Of a stretch of DNA of 64,000 nucleotides, positions 25,255-33,642 are shown one piece after another (positions within the stretch are counted from its first letter, which is position 1; each line of letters opens with the position of its first letter). Origin of the DNA: Paraburkholderia sp. Ac-20340. Its GTDB lineage: Bacteria; Pseudomonadota; Gammaproteobacteria; Burkholderiales; Burkholderiaceae. The notes beneath the pieces are model-generated. The model searched no databases and was not told the DNA's origin. It was given only the letters and a program-made list of their open reading frames with translations. Position numbers and translations under genes: made by a program. The stretch lies in the NCBI RefSeq assembly GCF_017104965.1, contig NZ_JAAGPR010000019.1, positions 1-64,000 on the forward strand, in the 5' to 3' direction.

Positions 25255-26015
25255 CGACGCCTGCACTCCAGCTTCGCGGTATCGAAAAGCGCTTTGGCGC
25301 GACGCGCGTTCTGCAAGGCGTCGATCTCGACGTGCTGACCAGCGAGCGCCACGCGCTGATCGGCCCGAACGGCGCGGGCAAATCGACACTCTTCAGCCTG
25401 ATCGCCGGCGAGCGCCGCGCGAGTGCGGGGCGCATTGCCTTGCGTGGCAAGGATGTCACGCGCCTCGCGCCGCCTGCGCGCGCCCGACGCGGCCTCGCGC
25501 GCAGCTTCCAGACCACGAGCGTGTTCGCGGGCCTCACGGTGCGCGATAACCTGCGTTGCGCGGTGCTGGCTTCGCTCACCGGCGTAGCGGGTTTCGCCGC
25601 GCGCTGGTCAGGCTCCACACGCGCCGATCGCCGCGCCGCGGAACTACTCGACGCACTCGATCTCGCCCACGTGGCCGATCGCGCTGCGGCGACGCTGAGC
25701 TACGCCCAGCAACGCGCGCTCGACCTGGGCCTCGCGCTCGCGGGCGGCGCGCACACCTTGCTGCTCGACGAACCCACGGCGGGTATGAACCGCGCCGAAG
25801 CCGCGCGCGCCATCGACCTGATCCGCACGATGACGGCGGGCAGAACCGTGCTGCTGATCGAGCACGACATGGACGCGGTGTTCGGTCTGGCCGATCGCGT
25901 CTCCGTGCTTGCGCAGGGTCGCGTGATCGCCACTGGCACGCCCGATGCCATTCGCGCCGATGCCGCCGTGCGCGAGGCCTATTTCGGCGCGAATCCGGAG
26001 TCGCCCGATGCCTGA
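25251..26015 (+). CDS. ABC transporter ATPase (LivG type)
   Basis: A 254-residue nucleotide-binding subunit. Walker A GPNGAGKST (about 40-48), the LivG-specific RSFQTTSVF Q-loop, the atypical signature LSYAQQRALDLGLAL, and Walker B LLLDEPTAGMN with the switch His in IEHDM are all present. It powers the LivH/LivM-type permeases. The ATGA overlap with the permease gene shows translational coupling, and its end overlaps the start of the LivF-type gene by eight bases. Confidence 0.9.
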   Translation: MTTPALQLRGIEKRFGATRVLQGVDLDVLTSERHALIGPNGAGKSTLFSLIAGERRASAGRIALRGKDVTRLAPPARARRGLARSFQTTSVFAGLTVRDNLRCAVLASLTGVAGFAARWSGSTRADRRAAELLDALDLAHVADRAAATLSYAQQRALDLGLALAGGAHTLLLDEPTAGMNRAEAARAIDLIRTMTAGRTVLLIEHDMDAVFGLADRVSVLAQGRVIATGTPDAIRADAAVREAYFGANPESPDA

Positions 26016-26733
26016 ATCCGGCACGATGCATCCGCTGCTCGAAGTCGCAAATCTGCGCGCGTGGTACGGCGCGAGCCAGGTGCTGCATGGCGTCGATCTG
26101 CGCATCGGCGCGGGCGAAGTGGTGGCGCTGGCGGGGCGCAACGGGTCGGGCCGATCGACCTTTGCCAAGGCGCTGATGTCGATGGTCGCCGCCGACGGCA
26201 CGCGCCGTTTCGCGGGCACCGATCTCGCGCCGCTGCGCACCTTCGAAGTCGCGCGCGCGGGCCTGGGCTACGTGGCGGAGCAGCGCGACATCTTCCCGAC
26301 CTTGAGCGTCGACGACAACCTGCGGCTGGGCATGACGAAGCGCCGCGAAGCCACGCGCTTCACGCTCGCCGACGCCCACACGCTGTTCCCGATCCTGCGC
26401 GAGCGCCGCGCCGCGCGCGCGGGCGTGCTCTCGGGCGGTGAACAGCAGATGCTGGCGCTGGCGCGCGCACTGCTGGGCAATCCCGCGTTGCTGATCGTCG
26501 ATGAACCCGCCGAGGGCTTGTCGGCGCCGATGGCCGCGCGCGTCGGCGCGTGTCTGCGCACGCTGCGCGAACGCGGTGTGGCCGTGCTGCTGATCGAGCA
26601 GCGTCTTGCGCTCGCGCCGCAACTGGCGGATCGCATCGCGGTGATGGGACATGGGCGCATCGTGTTCGACGGCACGCCAGCGCAACTCGCGCAACGCGAA
26701 GACGTGGCGCGCGACTGGCTGGGCGTGGGCTGA
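26008..26733 (+). CDS. ABC transporter ATPase (LivF type) with Arg in Walker A
   Basis: A 241-residue partner ATPase. The order of motifs is normal: Walker A at 43-51, Q-loop AEQRDIF, signature LSGGEQQMLALARAL, Walker B LLIVDEPAEGL, and a C-terminal IEQ in place of the usual switch His (as in many LivF). The Walker A, however, reads GRNGSGRST. The invariant Lys is Arg49 (codon CGA, 26152-26154). In most ABC ATPases this change cripples ATP hydrolysis. Either this site is a degenerate partner of the active LivG-type subunit or it is a recent mutation. Last gene of the cassette. Confidence 0.88.
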   Translation: MPESGTMHPLLEVANLRAWYGASQVLHGVDLRIGAGEVVALAGRNGSGRSTFAKALMSMVAADGTRRFAGTDLAPLRTFEVARAGLGYVAEQRDIFPTLSVDDNLRLGMTKRREATRFTLADAHTLFPILRERRAARAGVLSGGEQQMLALARALLGNPALLIVDEPAEGLSAPMAARVGACLRTLRERGVAVLLIEQRLALAPQLADRIAVMGHGRIVFDGTPAQLAQREDVARDWLGVG

Positions 26734-26742
26734 ACGCGTGCC

Positions 26743-27645
26743 TCAGCGTAGCGGCTGGGCGACGCGCGAAAGCGCCGTCATCGGCCCGATCTGCGCGAGT
26801 GTTGCGAGTTGCTGCGCGTCGCGCACGAATAGCGATCTGGCGAAACCCAGCGCGTTCAGCGAAATGCCTTCGACACGTTCAGCCGAGCGCGGCACGACCA
26901 GCATCCAGCGGCGCGTGACCAGCAGGTTGTACGGCGCGCTCTGGTGCGCGAGACCGTCTACATCGATTGCGCCGATGCCTGCTGCGTGCAGCAACGCGCG
27001 ATAGCACGTGAACGCGGCGTGTCCGGCATCGTTCGCCATGAGATCGAGCGATGCGAACGCATGTTTGAAAGGCAAGGCAACCGAATTATTTGCTACGGAT
27101 GCCGAATTAAATAACGCTTCGATTGGCGCCCTGAAACCCGAATCGTCGAGCGGCAAAGGCACCGCTTGCAGATGTTTATGCGCCTGGCTCGCGCCAGCTT
27201 CCTCGCCGCCGTTGTAGAAGCCGAGCGCATCGCGGCCACGAAGCGCCACGAGCAGAGCCGCGAAATCGGCCTGATCGAGCAGCGCGGTTTGCGGCACGAA
27301 GCGGCGCGTGACAATCAGCAGATGATCGTCGATCACGTTGTACTTGTTGAGCAGCGCGACGTGGGTTGGCGAGATGTCGCCGACGCATAGATCGGTTTCG
27401 TAAGGCAAAAAGGGATTGCGGCGTGGCGTGTTCGGCGCGCTCGCCGTGGACGCATCCGTGCGCCGCGCCGCTTCCTTGCGCGCAAGGCTCGACACCTGGC
27501 GCACGGCGAAGCGCACGCCGTCCTCATCGAGATGCGTGAGCGCGGTTTCGATCGGCTGCAGTGCGCCGCATTGCAGGGCGTGGCGCGTCTGGGCGCGCAG
27601 CGCGGGCCAGAGCGTTCGAGTGTCGAGCACCGTCATCGGCATCAC
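26743..27645 (-). CDS. Ap4A phosphorylase / ATP adenylyltransferase family
   Basis: A 300-residue HIT-superfamily protein of the yeast Apa1/Apa2 type. The N-terminal Ap4A-phosphorylase domain contains RNPFLPYETDLCVG and KYNVIDDHLLIVTRRF. The catalytic region GASQAHKHLQ carries the His-x-His-x-Gln triad (about 155-160), and a C-terminal ATP-transferase domain with APYNLLVTRRWML follows. It converts diadenosine tetraphosphate and phosphate into ATP and ADP. The start ATG 27645 overlaps the stop of the adenosine-specific-kinase gene (ATGA), so both are one operon. Confidence 0.85.
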   Translation of the reverse strand: MMPMTVLDTRTLWPALRAQTRHALQCGALQPIETALTHLDEDGVRFAVRQVSSLARKEAARRTDASTASAPNTPRRNPFLPYETDLCVGDISPTHVALLNKYNVIDDHLLIVTRRFVPQTALLDQADFAALLVALRGRDALGFYNGGEEAGASQAHKHLQAVPLPLDDSGFRAPIEALFNSASVANNSVALPFKHAFASLDLMANDAGHAAFTCYRALLHAAGIGAIDVDGLAHQSAPYNLLVTRRWMLVVPRSAERVEGISLNALGFARSLFVRDAQQLATLAQIGPMTALSRVAQPLR

Positions 27646-28127
27646 GCCTTGTAGCCGATGGCGCGCAGCAGATCCTTGCGCCAGCGCACATCGTCATCGG
27701 TTTCGACGCCGAGCGGCGGTGCGCCATCCACCACGCCGACGATGCCGCGTCCCTGATCCGTTTCGGCGATCAGCACCTGCGTGGGATTTGCTGTGGCGCA
27801 GAAGATGCGGCACACCTCGGGCACCGCCTTGACGGCGTTGAGCACGTTGACGGGGAAAAACCCATCGCCGAGAAAGACGGTGAAGCTGTGGCCCGCGGCA
27901 ATGCGCAGTGCGTTGTCCGTGGCCATCGTCACGAGCGCGTCGTTTGTGCCCGAGCGCCGCACCAGCCGCTTGCCCGACGCTTCGCAGAACGCCAGCCCGA
28001 AGGCGAGGCCGGGCACCGCGCCGAACAGCGCTTCGTGCAGATCTTCGACGGTTTTGATGAAATGCGACTGGCCGAGAATGAAGTTGGTGTTCTCAGGCTT
28101 GACGATATCGACGGTGGACAGTTGCAT
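27642..28127 (-). CDS. adenosine-specific kinase family protein (COG1839/DUF355)
   Basis: A 161-residue protein of the archaeal/bacterial 'adenosine-specific kinase' family (Pyrobaculum PAE0151 group). It is recognised from NFILGQSHFIKTVEDLHEAL, the RRSGTND loop and the C-terminal FCATANPTQVLIAETDQGRGI-type block. Structural work on the family showed adenosine/AMP binding; the enzymatic role is weakly established. First gene of a two-gene operon with the Ap4A phosphorylase, so a joint role in adenine-nucleotide handling is likely (inference). ATG 28127 gives the family length. Confidence 0.83.
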   Translation of the reverse strand: MQLSTVDIVKPENTNFILGQSHFIKTVEDLHEALFGAVPGLAFGLAFCEASGKRLVRRSGTNDALVTMATDNALRIAAGHSFTVFLGDGFFPVNVLNAVKAVPEVCRIFCATANPTQVLIAETDQGRGIVGVVDGAPPLGVETDDDVRWRKDLLRAIGYKA

Positions 28128-28252
28128 GGCGCACCTCGCGCGGACGTCTCGAAGGTCGTCGCCATGCTCGTTGTGCGGCGACGTGGTTCAAGCCTGGTAC
28201 GAAGCGGCTGAATGTTCAAGGCGGTGTTAAAGACTCCGCGCGTGCGCCATGA

Positions 28253-28289
28253 AAAACGGCCGGCGCCCCGCAGGGCAGCCGGCCGTTTT
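28253..28289. terminator. terminator after the Fsr-type gene
   Basis: AAAACGGCCGGC (28253-28264) pairs with GCCGGCCGTTTT (28278-28289). It ends the leftward MFS gene and separates it from the kinase/phosphorylase operon further left. Confidence 0.88.
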
Positions 28290-28308
28290 GCCGTTTAACG
28301 CTCAAGCG

Positions 28309-29571
28309 TCAAGCCGCTTTCTTCGGCTGTTTTCGCTCGACGTTCGGCAGGAACACCGTGAGGATGCCGATCAACGGCAGGAACGAGCAGACCTTGTAGA
28401 CGAAGCCGATGCTGGTGGCATCCGCGAGCTGGCCGAGCACGGCCGCGCCGATGCCGCCCAGACCGAACGCGAAGCCGAAGAACAGACCCGCGACCATGCC
28501 CACCTTGCCCGGAATCAATTCCTGCGCGTACACCAGGATCGCCGAGAACGCCGACGCCAGCACCACGCCGATGATCACCGTCAGCACGCTGGTCCAGAAC
28601 AGGTTCGCGTAGGGCAGCAGCAGCGTGAACGGCGCGACGCCCAGGATCGAACCCCAGATCACATATTTACGGCCGATACGGTCGCCCACCGGCCCGCCGA
28701 TGATCGTGCCCGCCGCCACCGCTGCAAGGAACACGAACAGATGCACCTGGGCCGTCTGCACCGGCAGATGGAAGCGGTCGATCAGATAGAAGGTGAAATA
28801 GCTGTTGATGCTGGCGAGATAGAAGTACTTCGAGAACACCAGCAGCACCAGAATGCTGATGGCCATCGCCACGCGGCCACGCGAGAGCGCGACTTGCGGC
28901 GCCTCGGCGCGCTTTTTCTTCAGATTCGGATGCGCCTTGTACCAGCGGCCGATCTGCGTGAGCACGAAGATCGCCACGAGCGCGGCCACCGAGAACCACG
29001 CGATGCTGCGCTGACCGTGCGGAATGATGATCGCAGCGGCGAGCAGCGGCCCGAGCGACGAACCCGCGTTGCCGCCCACCTGAAAGAGCGATTGCGCGAG
29101 ACCGTGCTTGCCGCCCGACGCCATGCGCGCCACCCGCGACGATTCCGGGTGAAACACCGACGAGCCGCAACCCACCAGCGCGGCGGCGACCAGCAGCACG
29201 CCAAAGCTGGGCGCCACCGACATCAGCAGCAGACCGCAGAGCGTAAAGCCCATGCCGACGGGCAGCGAGTACGGCATCGGCTTTTTGTCGGTATAGACGC
29301 CGACCAGCGGCTGCAGCATCGAGGCCGTGATCTGGTAGGTGAGCGTAATCAGGCCGATCTGCGTGAACGACAGCGAGAAGTTGTCCTTGAGCATCGGATA
29401 GATGGCCAGGATCAACGACTGGATCATGTCGTTGAGCAAATGCGAAAAGCTGATCGCGCCGAGTACGGAGTAGACGGTGCGCTGCGCGCCGGAGGCGGCA
29501 GGCGTCGGCGCGGATTGCGCGGACGCAGGGGCGGCGCCGGACACGGCGCGCTTGTCGATGCTGGTTTCCAT
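28309..29571 (-). CDS. MFS exporter, fosmidomycin-resistance (Fsr) type
   Basis: A 420-residue inner-membrane transporter with 12 helices. AISFSHLLNDMIQSLILAIYP in helix 1, the PMPYSLPVGMG loop, VGCGSSVFHPESSRVARMAS and a long middle loop match the Fsr branch. Fsr exports fosmidomycin and possibly other phosphonates by H+ antiport. ATG 29571 begins a 30-residue Ala/Ser-rich cytoplasmic tail. No strong Shine-Dalgarno is visible. A 13-base inverted repeat GACAA-CAT-TTGTC lies 133 bases upstream. Monocistronic. Confidence 0.88.
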   Translation of the reverse strand: METSIDKRAVSGAAPASAQSAPTPAASGAQRTVYSVLGAISFSHLLNDMIQSLILAIYPMLKDNFSLSFTQIGLITLTYQITASMLQPLVGVYTDKKPMPYSLPVGMGFTLCGLLLMSVAPSFGVLLVAAALVGCGSSVFHPESSRVARMASGGKHGLAQSLFQVGGNAGSSLGPLLAAAIIIPHGQRSIAWFSVAALVAIFVLTQIGRWYKAHPNLKKKRAEAPQVALSRGRVAMAISILVLLVFSKYFYLASINSYFTFYLIDRFHLPVQTAQVHLFVFLAAVAAGTIIGGPVGDRIGRKYVIWGSILGVAPFTLLLPYANLFWTSVLTVIIGVVLASAFSAILVYAQELIPGKVGMVAGLFFGFAFGLGGIGAAVLGQLADATSIGFVYKVCSFLPLIGILTVFLPNVERKQPKKAA

Positions 29572-30133
29572 GATGTCGATAAGCAGAGGAGCCGCACGCG
29601 GGCGCCGCGCCGCTAGTGAGCCAGCGGACGACGGCGATGGCGTGACGTTGTCATGTATAGGAGTTATGAAGCGCAGTGTAATGTGTCTTGAGCGAATCGT
29701 CCTGACAACATTTGTCGCGAATCGGACATGGCGATGAAGGTGCAACCCGCGCTTGTCGCTGCGACGGCTTGCCGCACGGTGCTGACGGGCGCGCGCGATT
29801 TGTCGATTTTTGTCTCTAAAGCGCTGCGCTTTTTTTGATCGCCGATTTTGGCCGGGTATAACCCGGTGATACCTGTGCGCGGCAAGGATCCCGCGCACGT
29901 CGGGCTACGGGGCCGGAACGCGGATTGGGTTAGCGCACGACTAAAGATTGCGCAACGCCATGCCGTTGACCGGAGTTGAGGCGTTACGCAGTGCGCATGA
30001 TTTCATCGACGGCCATCTGACCGATGGCGGCGTGACGCCGGACAACAAAAGCAGCGACAGCCTTGCAACAAATCTGCCGCGGCGCCAAAAGCGCCAAGGC
30101 AGGCCAACGGCTTTGCACGGGGACAGACCGAAG
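29572..30133. other. gene-free control region between the Fsr and chemoreceptor genes
   Basis: 560 bases without a convincing gene. It holds two perfect palindromes: GACAA-CAT-TTGTC at 29704-29716 and CCGGGT-ATA-ACCCGG at 29852-29866. The latter contains a TATAAC -10-like element on the plus strand. These are plausible operators for the divergent Fsr and chemoreceptor genes. The 190 bases before 30134 are open in frame with the receptor, but their codon content is unlike it. Confidence 0.5.
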
Positions 30134-31819
30134 ATGAGAGCAATCAAAGAGGCGAGCCTGCACGCGGGTTTCGTGCCGGAAGTGGATGGGGCAGCAGGAC
30201 CAGGCGCTGCAGGCGCATCACGCCGGCGCAAGCGCGGCACAGCGGGGGAAAGCAGCAAACTGTCGGTCAAGTCGATGCTGCGCACCGCGTTCGCGGTCGT
30301 GCTGATCGGCACGCTGGTGATTGGCGCGTTTTCACTTGCGCAGATCAGCCGGCTCAACGATTCCACCCAGTCGATCTACGATCAGGGCCATGTCGCCAGC
30401 CGCGCCGCCGAGGAAGCGCGCGGCCATGTTCTGCGCGCGAGCCGCGCGCAGAAAATGCTGCTCACGGCCACCACGGCGAAAGAGCGCGACGAACTCGGTC
30501 AGGACATCGAAAAAGACCTCGGCACGCTGGTGACCGAAATGCAGGCGCTCAATCAGTACGCCGCGCAATCGGGCAGCGACGCGCTCGCGCAGCAAAAGCA
30601 GTTCGCGACGGCGGCGCAAACCTGGAGCGGCCATCTGCGCGATTTCGTGACGCTCGTGAAGGCGCAACCGCTCGATCTTTCGCAGATGAGCTGGCAGGTC
30701 GGCACGCAGGATGTGTCGCTGCTGGTCGAAACCGGCAAGCTCGAAACGCTCGTCGATCAGATCGTCGAGCAGCGCGGGGCGGCTGCGAAGGCAACGATTG
30801 CGAAATCGGCGTTCATCTACAAATCGTCGTTCGTGATGATCGCCGTGGCGACGGTTGGGCTTTTCGTGCTCGCGTTCGTGGTGAGCGAATGGGTCGTGCG
30901 GCGCATCGCGCGGCAACTCGGCGGCGAGCCGGCGCATGCCAAGGCGATTGCCGCGCGCATCGCTTCGGGCGACCTCGCGCAGCCGGTGAGCGTGCATGCG
31001 CGCGACGCTTCCAGCATGCTCGGCGCGCTGCGCGACATGCAGACCGGACTCTCGACCACGGTCGCCGAAATCGCCGCGAGCGCCGAGGCCATCGCCAGCG
31101 CATCGAGCCAGATCTCGACCGGCAATCTCGATCTCTCGCATCGCACTGAGGAGCAGGCCGTCGCGCTCGAACGCACGGCGAGCAGCATGGAGCAACTGAC
31201 CTCGACCGTGCGCCTGAACGCCGAAAACGCGCAGCAGGCCAGCACGCTGGCGGGCAACGCATCGCAGATCGCGGAAAAGGGCGGCACGGTGGTGGGCCGC
31301 GTGGTCAACACGATGAGCCAGATCAACGAGAGCGCGAAGAGTATCGCGGACATCATCGGCGTGATCGAGGGCATCGCGTTCCAGACCAATATTCTGGCGC
31401 TGAACGCGGCCGTGGAAGCGGCGCGTGCGGGCGAGGAAGGGCGCGGGTTCTCGGTGGTCGCGGGCGAAGTGCGCAATCTGGCGCAGCGCAGCGCGGCGGC
31501 GGCCAAGGAGATCAAGACGCTGATTACGGCATCGGTCGAGCGCGTGGAAAACGGCTCGACGCTCGCCACCGACGCGGGCCGCACCATGGAGGAAGTGGTC
31601 AAGGCCGTGAGGCGCGTGAACGACATCATCGGCGAGATTTCGGCGGCTTCGAGCGAGCAGCGCGCGGGCATCGAGGAAATCAGCCGCGCGGTCTCGCAGA
31701 TGGATTCGGGTACGCAGCAGAACGCGGCGCTGGTGGAAGAGGCGACGGCGGCGGCGCAGTCGCTCGACGATCAGGCGAAGGTGCTCAAGCGCCTGGTGGG
31801 GAAGTTTCAGTTGGGTTGA
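30134..31819 (+). CDS. methyl-accepting chemotaxis protein
   Basis: A 561-residue transmembrane chemoreceptor. After a basic cytoplasmic lead, helix TM1 (about 48-70) is followed by a periplasmic four-helix-bundle sensor (about 75-230) and TM2 (about 232-252). A HAMP domain and a long coiled-coil signalling domain come next. Its hairpin tip GIAFQTNILALNAAVEAARA contacts CheA/CheW. Methylation-type Glu/Gln-rich helices flank the tip. No NWETF pentapeptide at the C-terminus. The start is uncertain: ATG 30134 is chosen, while a TTG at 29948 or the Met at TM1 remain possible. Ligand unknown. Monocistronic. Confidence 0.88.
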   Translation: MRAIKEASLHAGFVPEVDGAAGPGAAGASRRRKRGTAGESSKLSVKSMLRTAFAVVLIGTLVIGAFSLAQISRLNDSTQSIYDQGHVASRAAEEARGHVLRASRAQKMLLTATTAKERDELGQDIEKDLGTLVTEMQALNQYAAQSGSDALAQQKQFATAAQTWSGHLRDFVTLVKAQPLDLSQMSWQVGTQDVSLLVETGKLETLVDQIVEQRGAAAKATIAKSAFIYKSSFVMIAVATVGLFVLAFVVSEWVVRRIARQLGGEPAHAKAIAARIASGDLAQPVSVHARDASSMLGALRDMQTGLSTTVAEIAASAEAIASASSQISTGNLDLSHRTEEQAVALERTASSMEQLTSTVRLNAENAQQASTLAGNASQIAEKGGTVVGRVVNTMSQINESAKSIADIIGVIEGIAFQTNILALNAAVEAARAGEEGRGFSVVAGEVRNLAQRSAAAAKEIKTLITASVERVENGSTLATDAGRTMEEVVKAVRRVNDIIGEISAASSEQRAGIEEISRAVSQMDSGTQQNAALVEEATAAAQSLDDQAKVLKRLVGKFQLG

Positions 31820-31839
31820 GGCATCCTGATCGTCGCACG

Positions 31840-31869
31840 AAAAAACGCCGCTTTTCAGCGGCGTTTTTT
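31840..31869. terminator. bidirectional terminator, chemoreceptor / iol operon
   Basis: AAAAAACGCCGC (31840-31851) pairs with GCGGCGTTTTTT (31858-31869). It ends both the chemoreceptor gene and the seven-gene iol operon. Confidence 0.94.
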
Positions 31870-31894
31870 CATTCCAGCGTGCTTGTCAATCCTT

Positions 31895-32698
31895 CTATTT
31901 CGCATCCCGCTCGATAATCCACTCATGCGCGGGATCGTTATGGAAATGCCACTCGCGCGTGGGACCGGCCATCACGTTCAGATAATACGAGTCATAGCCG
32001 TACGGCACGACGACCGGGTGATACCCGCGCGGCACCATCACCACATCGTGGTCCTCAACCGCCATGGTTTCGTCGAGATCGCGAGCATCGGTATAAACGC
32101 GCTGAAACGCAAACCCCTGACTCGGGTTCAGCCGATGGTAATACGTCTCTTCCAGCGCGCTTTCCTGCGGCAGGCGATCGGCATCGTGCTTGTGCGGCGG
32201 ATAACTCGAAGAATGTCCCGAAGGCGTGCGCACCTCCACCACCAGCAGCGATTCCGCCGCTTCGGTCTGCGGAAGAATATCGCAGACGTAACGCGTATTC
32301 GCGCCTTTACCGCGCGTGGAACGCTTCATCTGCGCAGGCCCGATCAGGCGAATCGGCAATGTACCTTGCGCGGGCGCGCTGGCCACGCCCACCTCCGCAT
32401 CGCGTTTCGCGCGCACGGTTGCCTTCACGCCGGGCGGCACGTAAAGCGCAGTCGGCGCGGCATCTTCGAACACGCTGTCACGCGAACCGAGATTCGAATA
32501 ACGTTGCCCGTTCGCCTCGATATCCACCGCGCCCGCCATCACCACGATGCAGCTTTCGCGATTCGTCTCGTAGACATGCACGACTTCTTCCGCACCGAGC
32601 CGATACGCGGCGAAGCCCACATAACGCCAGCCCGCCGTAGCGGGCGTCACGCGCGCGATCGTCTGGCCTTCGCGCGAGGCTTTGACCAGCAAGCTCAT
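31895..32698 (-). CDS. iolB: 5-deoxy-glucuronate isomerase
   Basis: A 267-residue cupin-fold enzyme that converts 5-deoxy-glucuronate to 2-deoxy-5-keto-gluconate in myo-inositol catabolism. Both cupin halves are visible. The metal-binding block is SSYPPHKHD...LEETYYHR (about 165-195), and GYHPVVVPYGYDSYYLNVMAG, the strongly conserved family signature, lies near 235. Last gene of the leftward operon. Its start overlaps the iolE stop by four bases (ATGA). Confidence 0.95.
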   Translation of the reverse strand: MSLLVKASREGQTIARVTPATAGWRYVGFAAYRLGAEEVVHVYETNRESCIVVMAGAVDIEANGQRYSNLGSRDSVFEDAAPTALYVPPGVKATVRAKRDAEVGVASAPAQGTLPIRLIGPAQMKRSTRGKGANTRYVCDILPQTEAAESLLVVEVRTPSGHSSSYPPHKHDADRLPQESALEETYYHRLNPSQGFAFQRVYTDARDLDETMAVEDHDVVMVPRGYHPVVVPYGYDSYYLNVMAGPTREWHFHNDPAHEWIIERDAK

Positions 32699-33609
32699 GC
32701 TGCCTCCTTTGCTTCGGTATCCTGTGCATCGACCAGCGTGCGCAAGGTGCGATAGCCCTTTTGCGCGTACTCGTAAGACGGCGCGATCACCGGGTCCTGT
32801 TCGGCTTCCACCACGAGCCAGCCGCGATAACCATGCCGCTTGAGCCGGGCGACGATCGCCGGAAAGTCGACGCAACCGTCGCCCGGCACCGAGAACGCGC
32901 CTGCCAGCACCGCGTCCAGAAAACTCCAGTTGCGATTGCGCGCGAGCTTCACGACGGCGGGGCGCACGTCCTTGCAATGCACGTGGCACACGCGCGCGAT
33001 GTGCTTGTCGAGTTCCTTGACGGGATCGCCGCCCGCGAACGTGATATGCCCGGCGTCGAACAGCAGGCCGACGGCGTCGCTCGTGCGCGCCATCAGCTTG
33101 TCGACATCGGCGGGCGTTTCCACATACGCGCCCATGTGATGGTGATACGCAAGCCGCACGCCGCGCGACAACGTATGCTGCGCGAAGCGATCGAGACGCG
33201 CGGCGTATTCGTCCCATTGCTGCTCGCTGAAAAACCGCGGACGCTGATAAAGCGGACGCGGCGCGCCCTGGATCGAATCGGCGACTTCGCCGTAGACCAT
33301 CACCGTCGCGCCGTTCTGCGCGAGCAGGTCGAGATGCTTGTCCACGGCGGCGATCTCTTCCTCGACGCTGCGCTTCGCGAGCATGCCCGAATACCAGCCC
33401 GACACCAGCGCGAGATCGTATTGCGCGAGCAGCGCCTTGAGCGCCTGCGGTTCGCGCGGAAACTTGTTGCCGAGTTCGAAGCCTTGATAGCCGATCTCGC
33501 GTCCTTCGGTCAGCGCCGTCGAAAGCGGTGTTTCGCCGCCGAGCGAGGGCAGGTCGTCGTTCATCCACGACAGCGGATTGATGCCAATGCGTACGTCAAA
33601 TGCGCTCAT
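32695..33609 (-). CDS. iolE: myo-inosose-2 dehydratase
   Basis: A 304-residue TIM-barrel enzyme (xylose-isomerase-like AP-endonuclease fold). It dehydrates 2-keto-myo-inositol to the trihydroxycyclohexane dione that IolD uses. INPLSWMNDDLP at the N-terminus and the metal-site segments ELGNKFP, YHHHMGAYV, FDAGHITFAGGDP and CHVHCKDVRP follow the family order. ATGA overlap with iolB downstream and a 33-base gap to iolD upstream. Confidence 0.95.
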   Translation of the reverse strand: MSAFDVRIGINPLSWMNDDLPSLGGETPLSTALTEGREIGYQGFELGNKFPREPQALKALLAQYDLALVSGWYSGMLAKRSVEEEIAAVDKHLDLLAQNGATVMVYGEVADSIQGAPRPLYQRPRFFSEQQWDEYAARLDRFAQHTLSRGVRLAYHHHMGAYVETPADVDKLMARTSDAVGLLFDAGHITFAGGDPVKELDKHIARVCHVHCKDVRPAVVKLARNRNWSFLDAVLAGAFSVPGDGCVDFPAIVARLKRHGYRGWLVVEAEQDPVIAPSYEYAQKGYRTLRTLVDAQDTEAKEAA

Positions 33610-33642
33610 GTGCGTGCCTCGATCTGGGGATCGTGAATTGCG

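Noticed and set aside
29817..29848. FliA (sigma28)-like promoter TAAA ... GCCGAT upstream of the chemoreceptor gene
   Set aside because: The halves are about 20 bases apart instead of the roughly 15 needed, and the rest of the -10 (TTTTG) does not match GCCGATAA.
29948..30133. An N-terminal extension of the chemoreceptor starting at TTG 29948
   Set aside because: The extra 62 residues are hydrophilic and of low conservation type, unlike any receptor N-terminus; a later ATG fits better, although this is not decisive.
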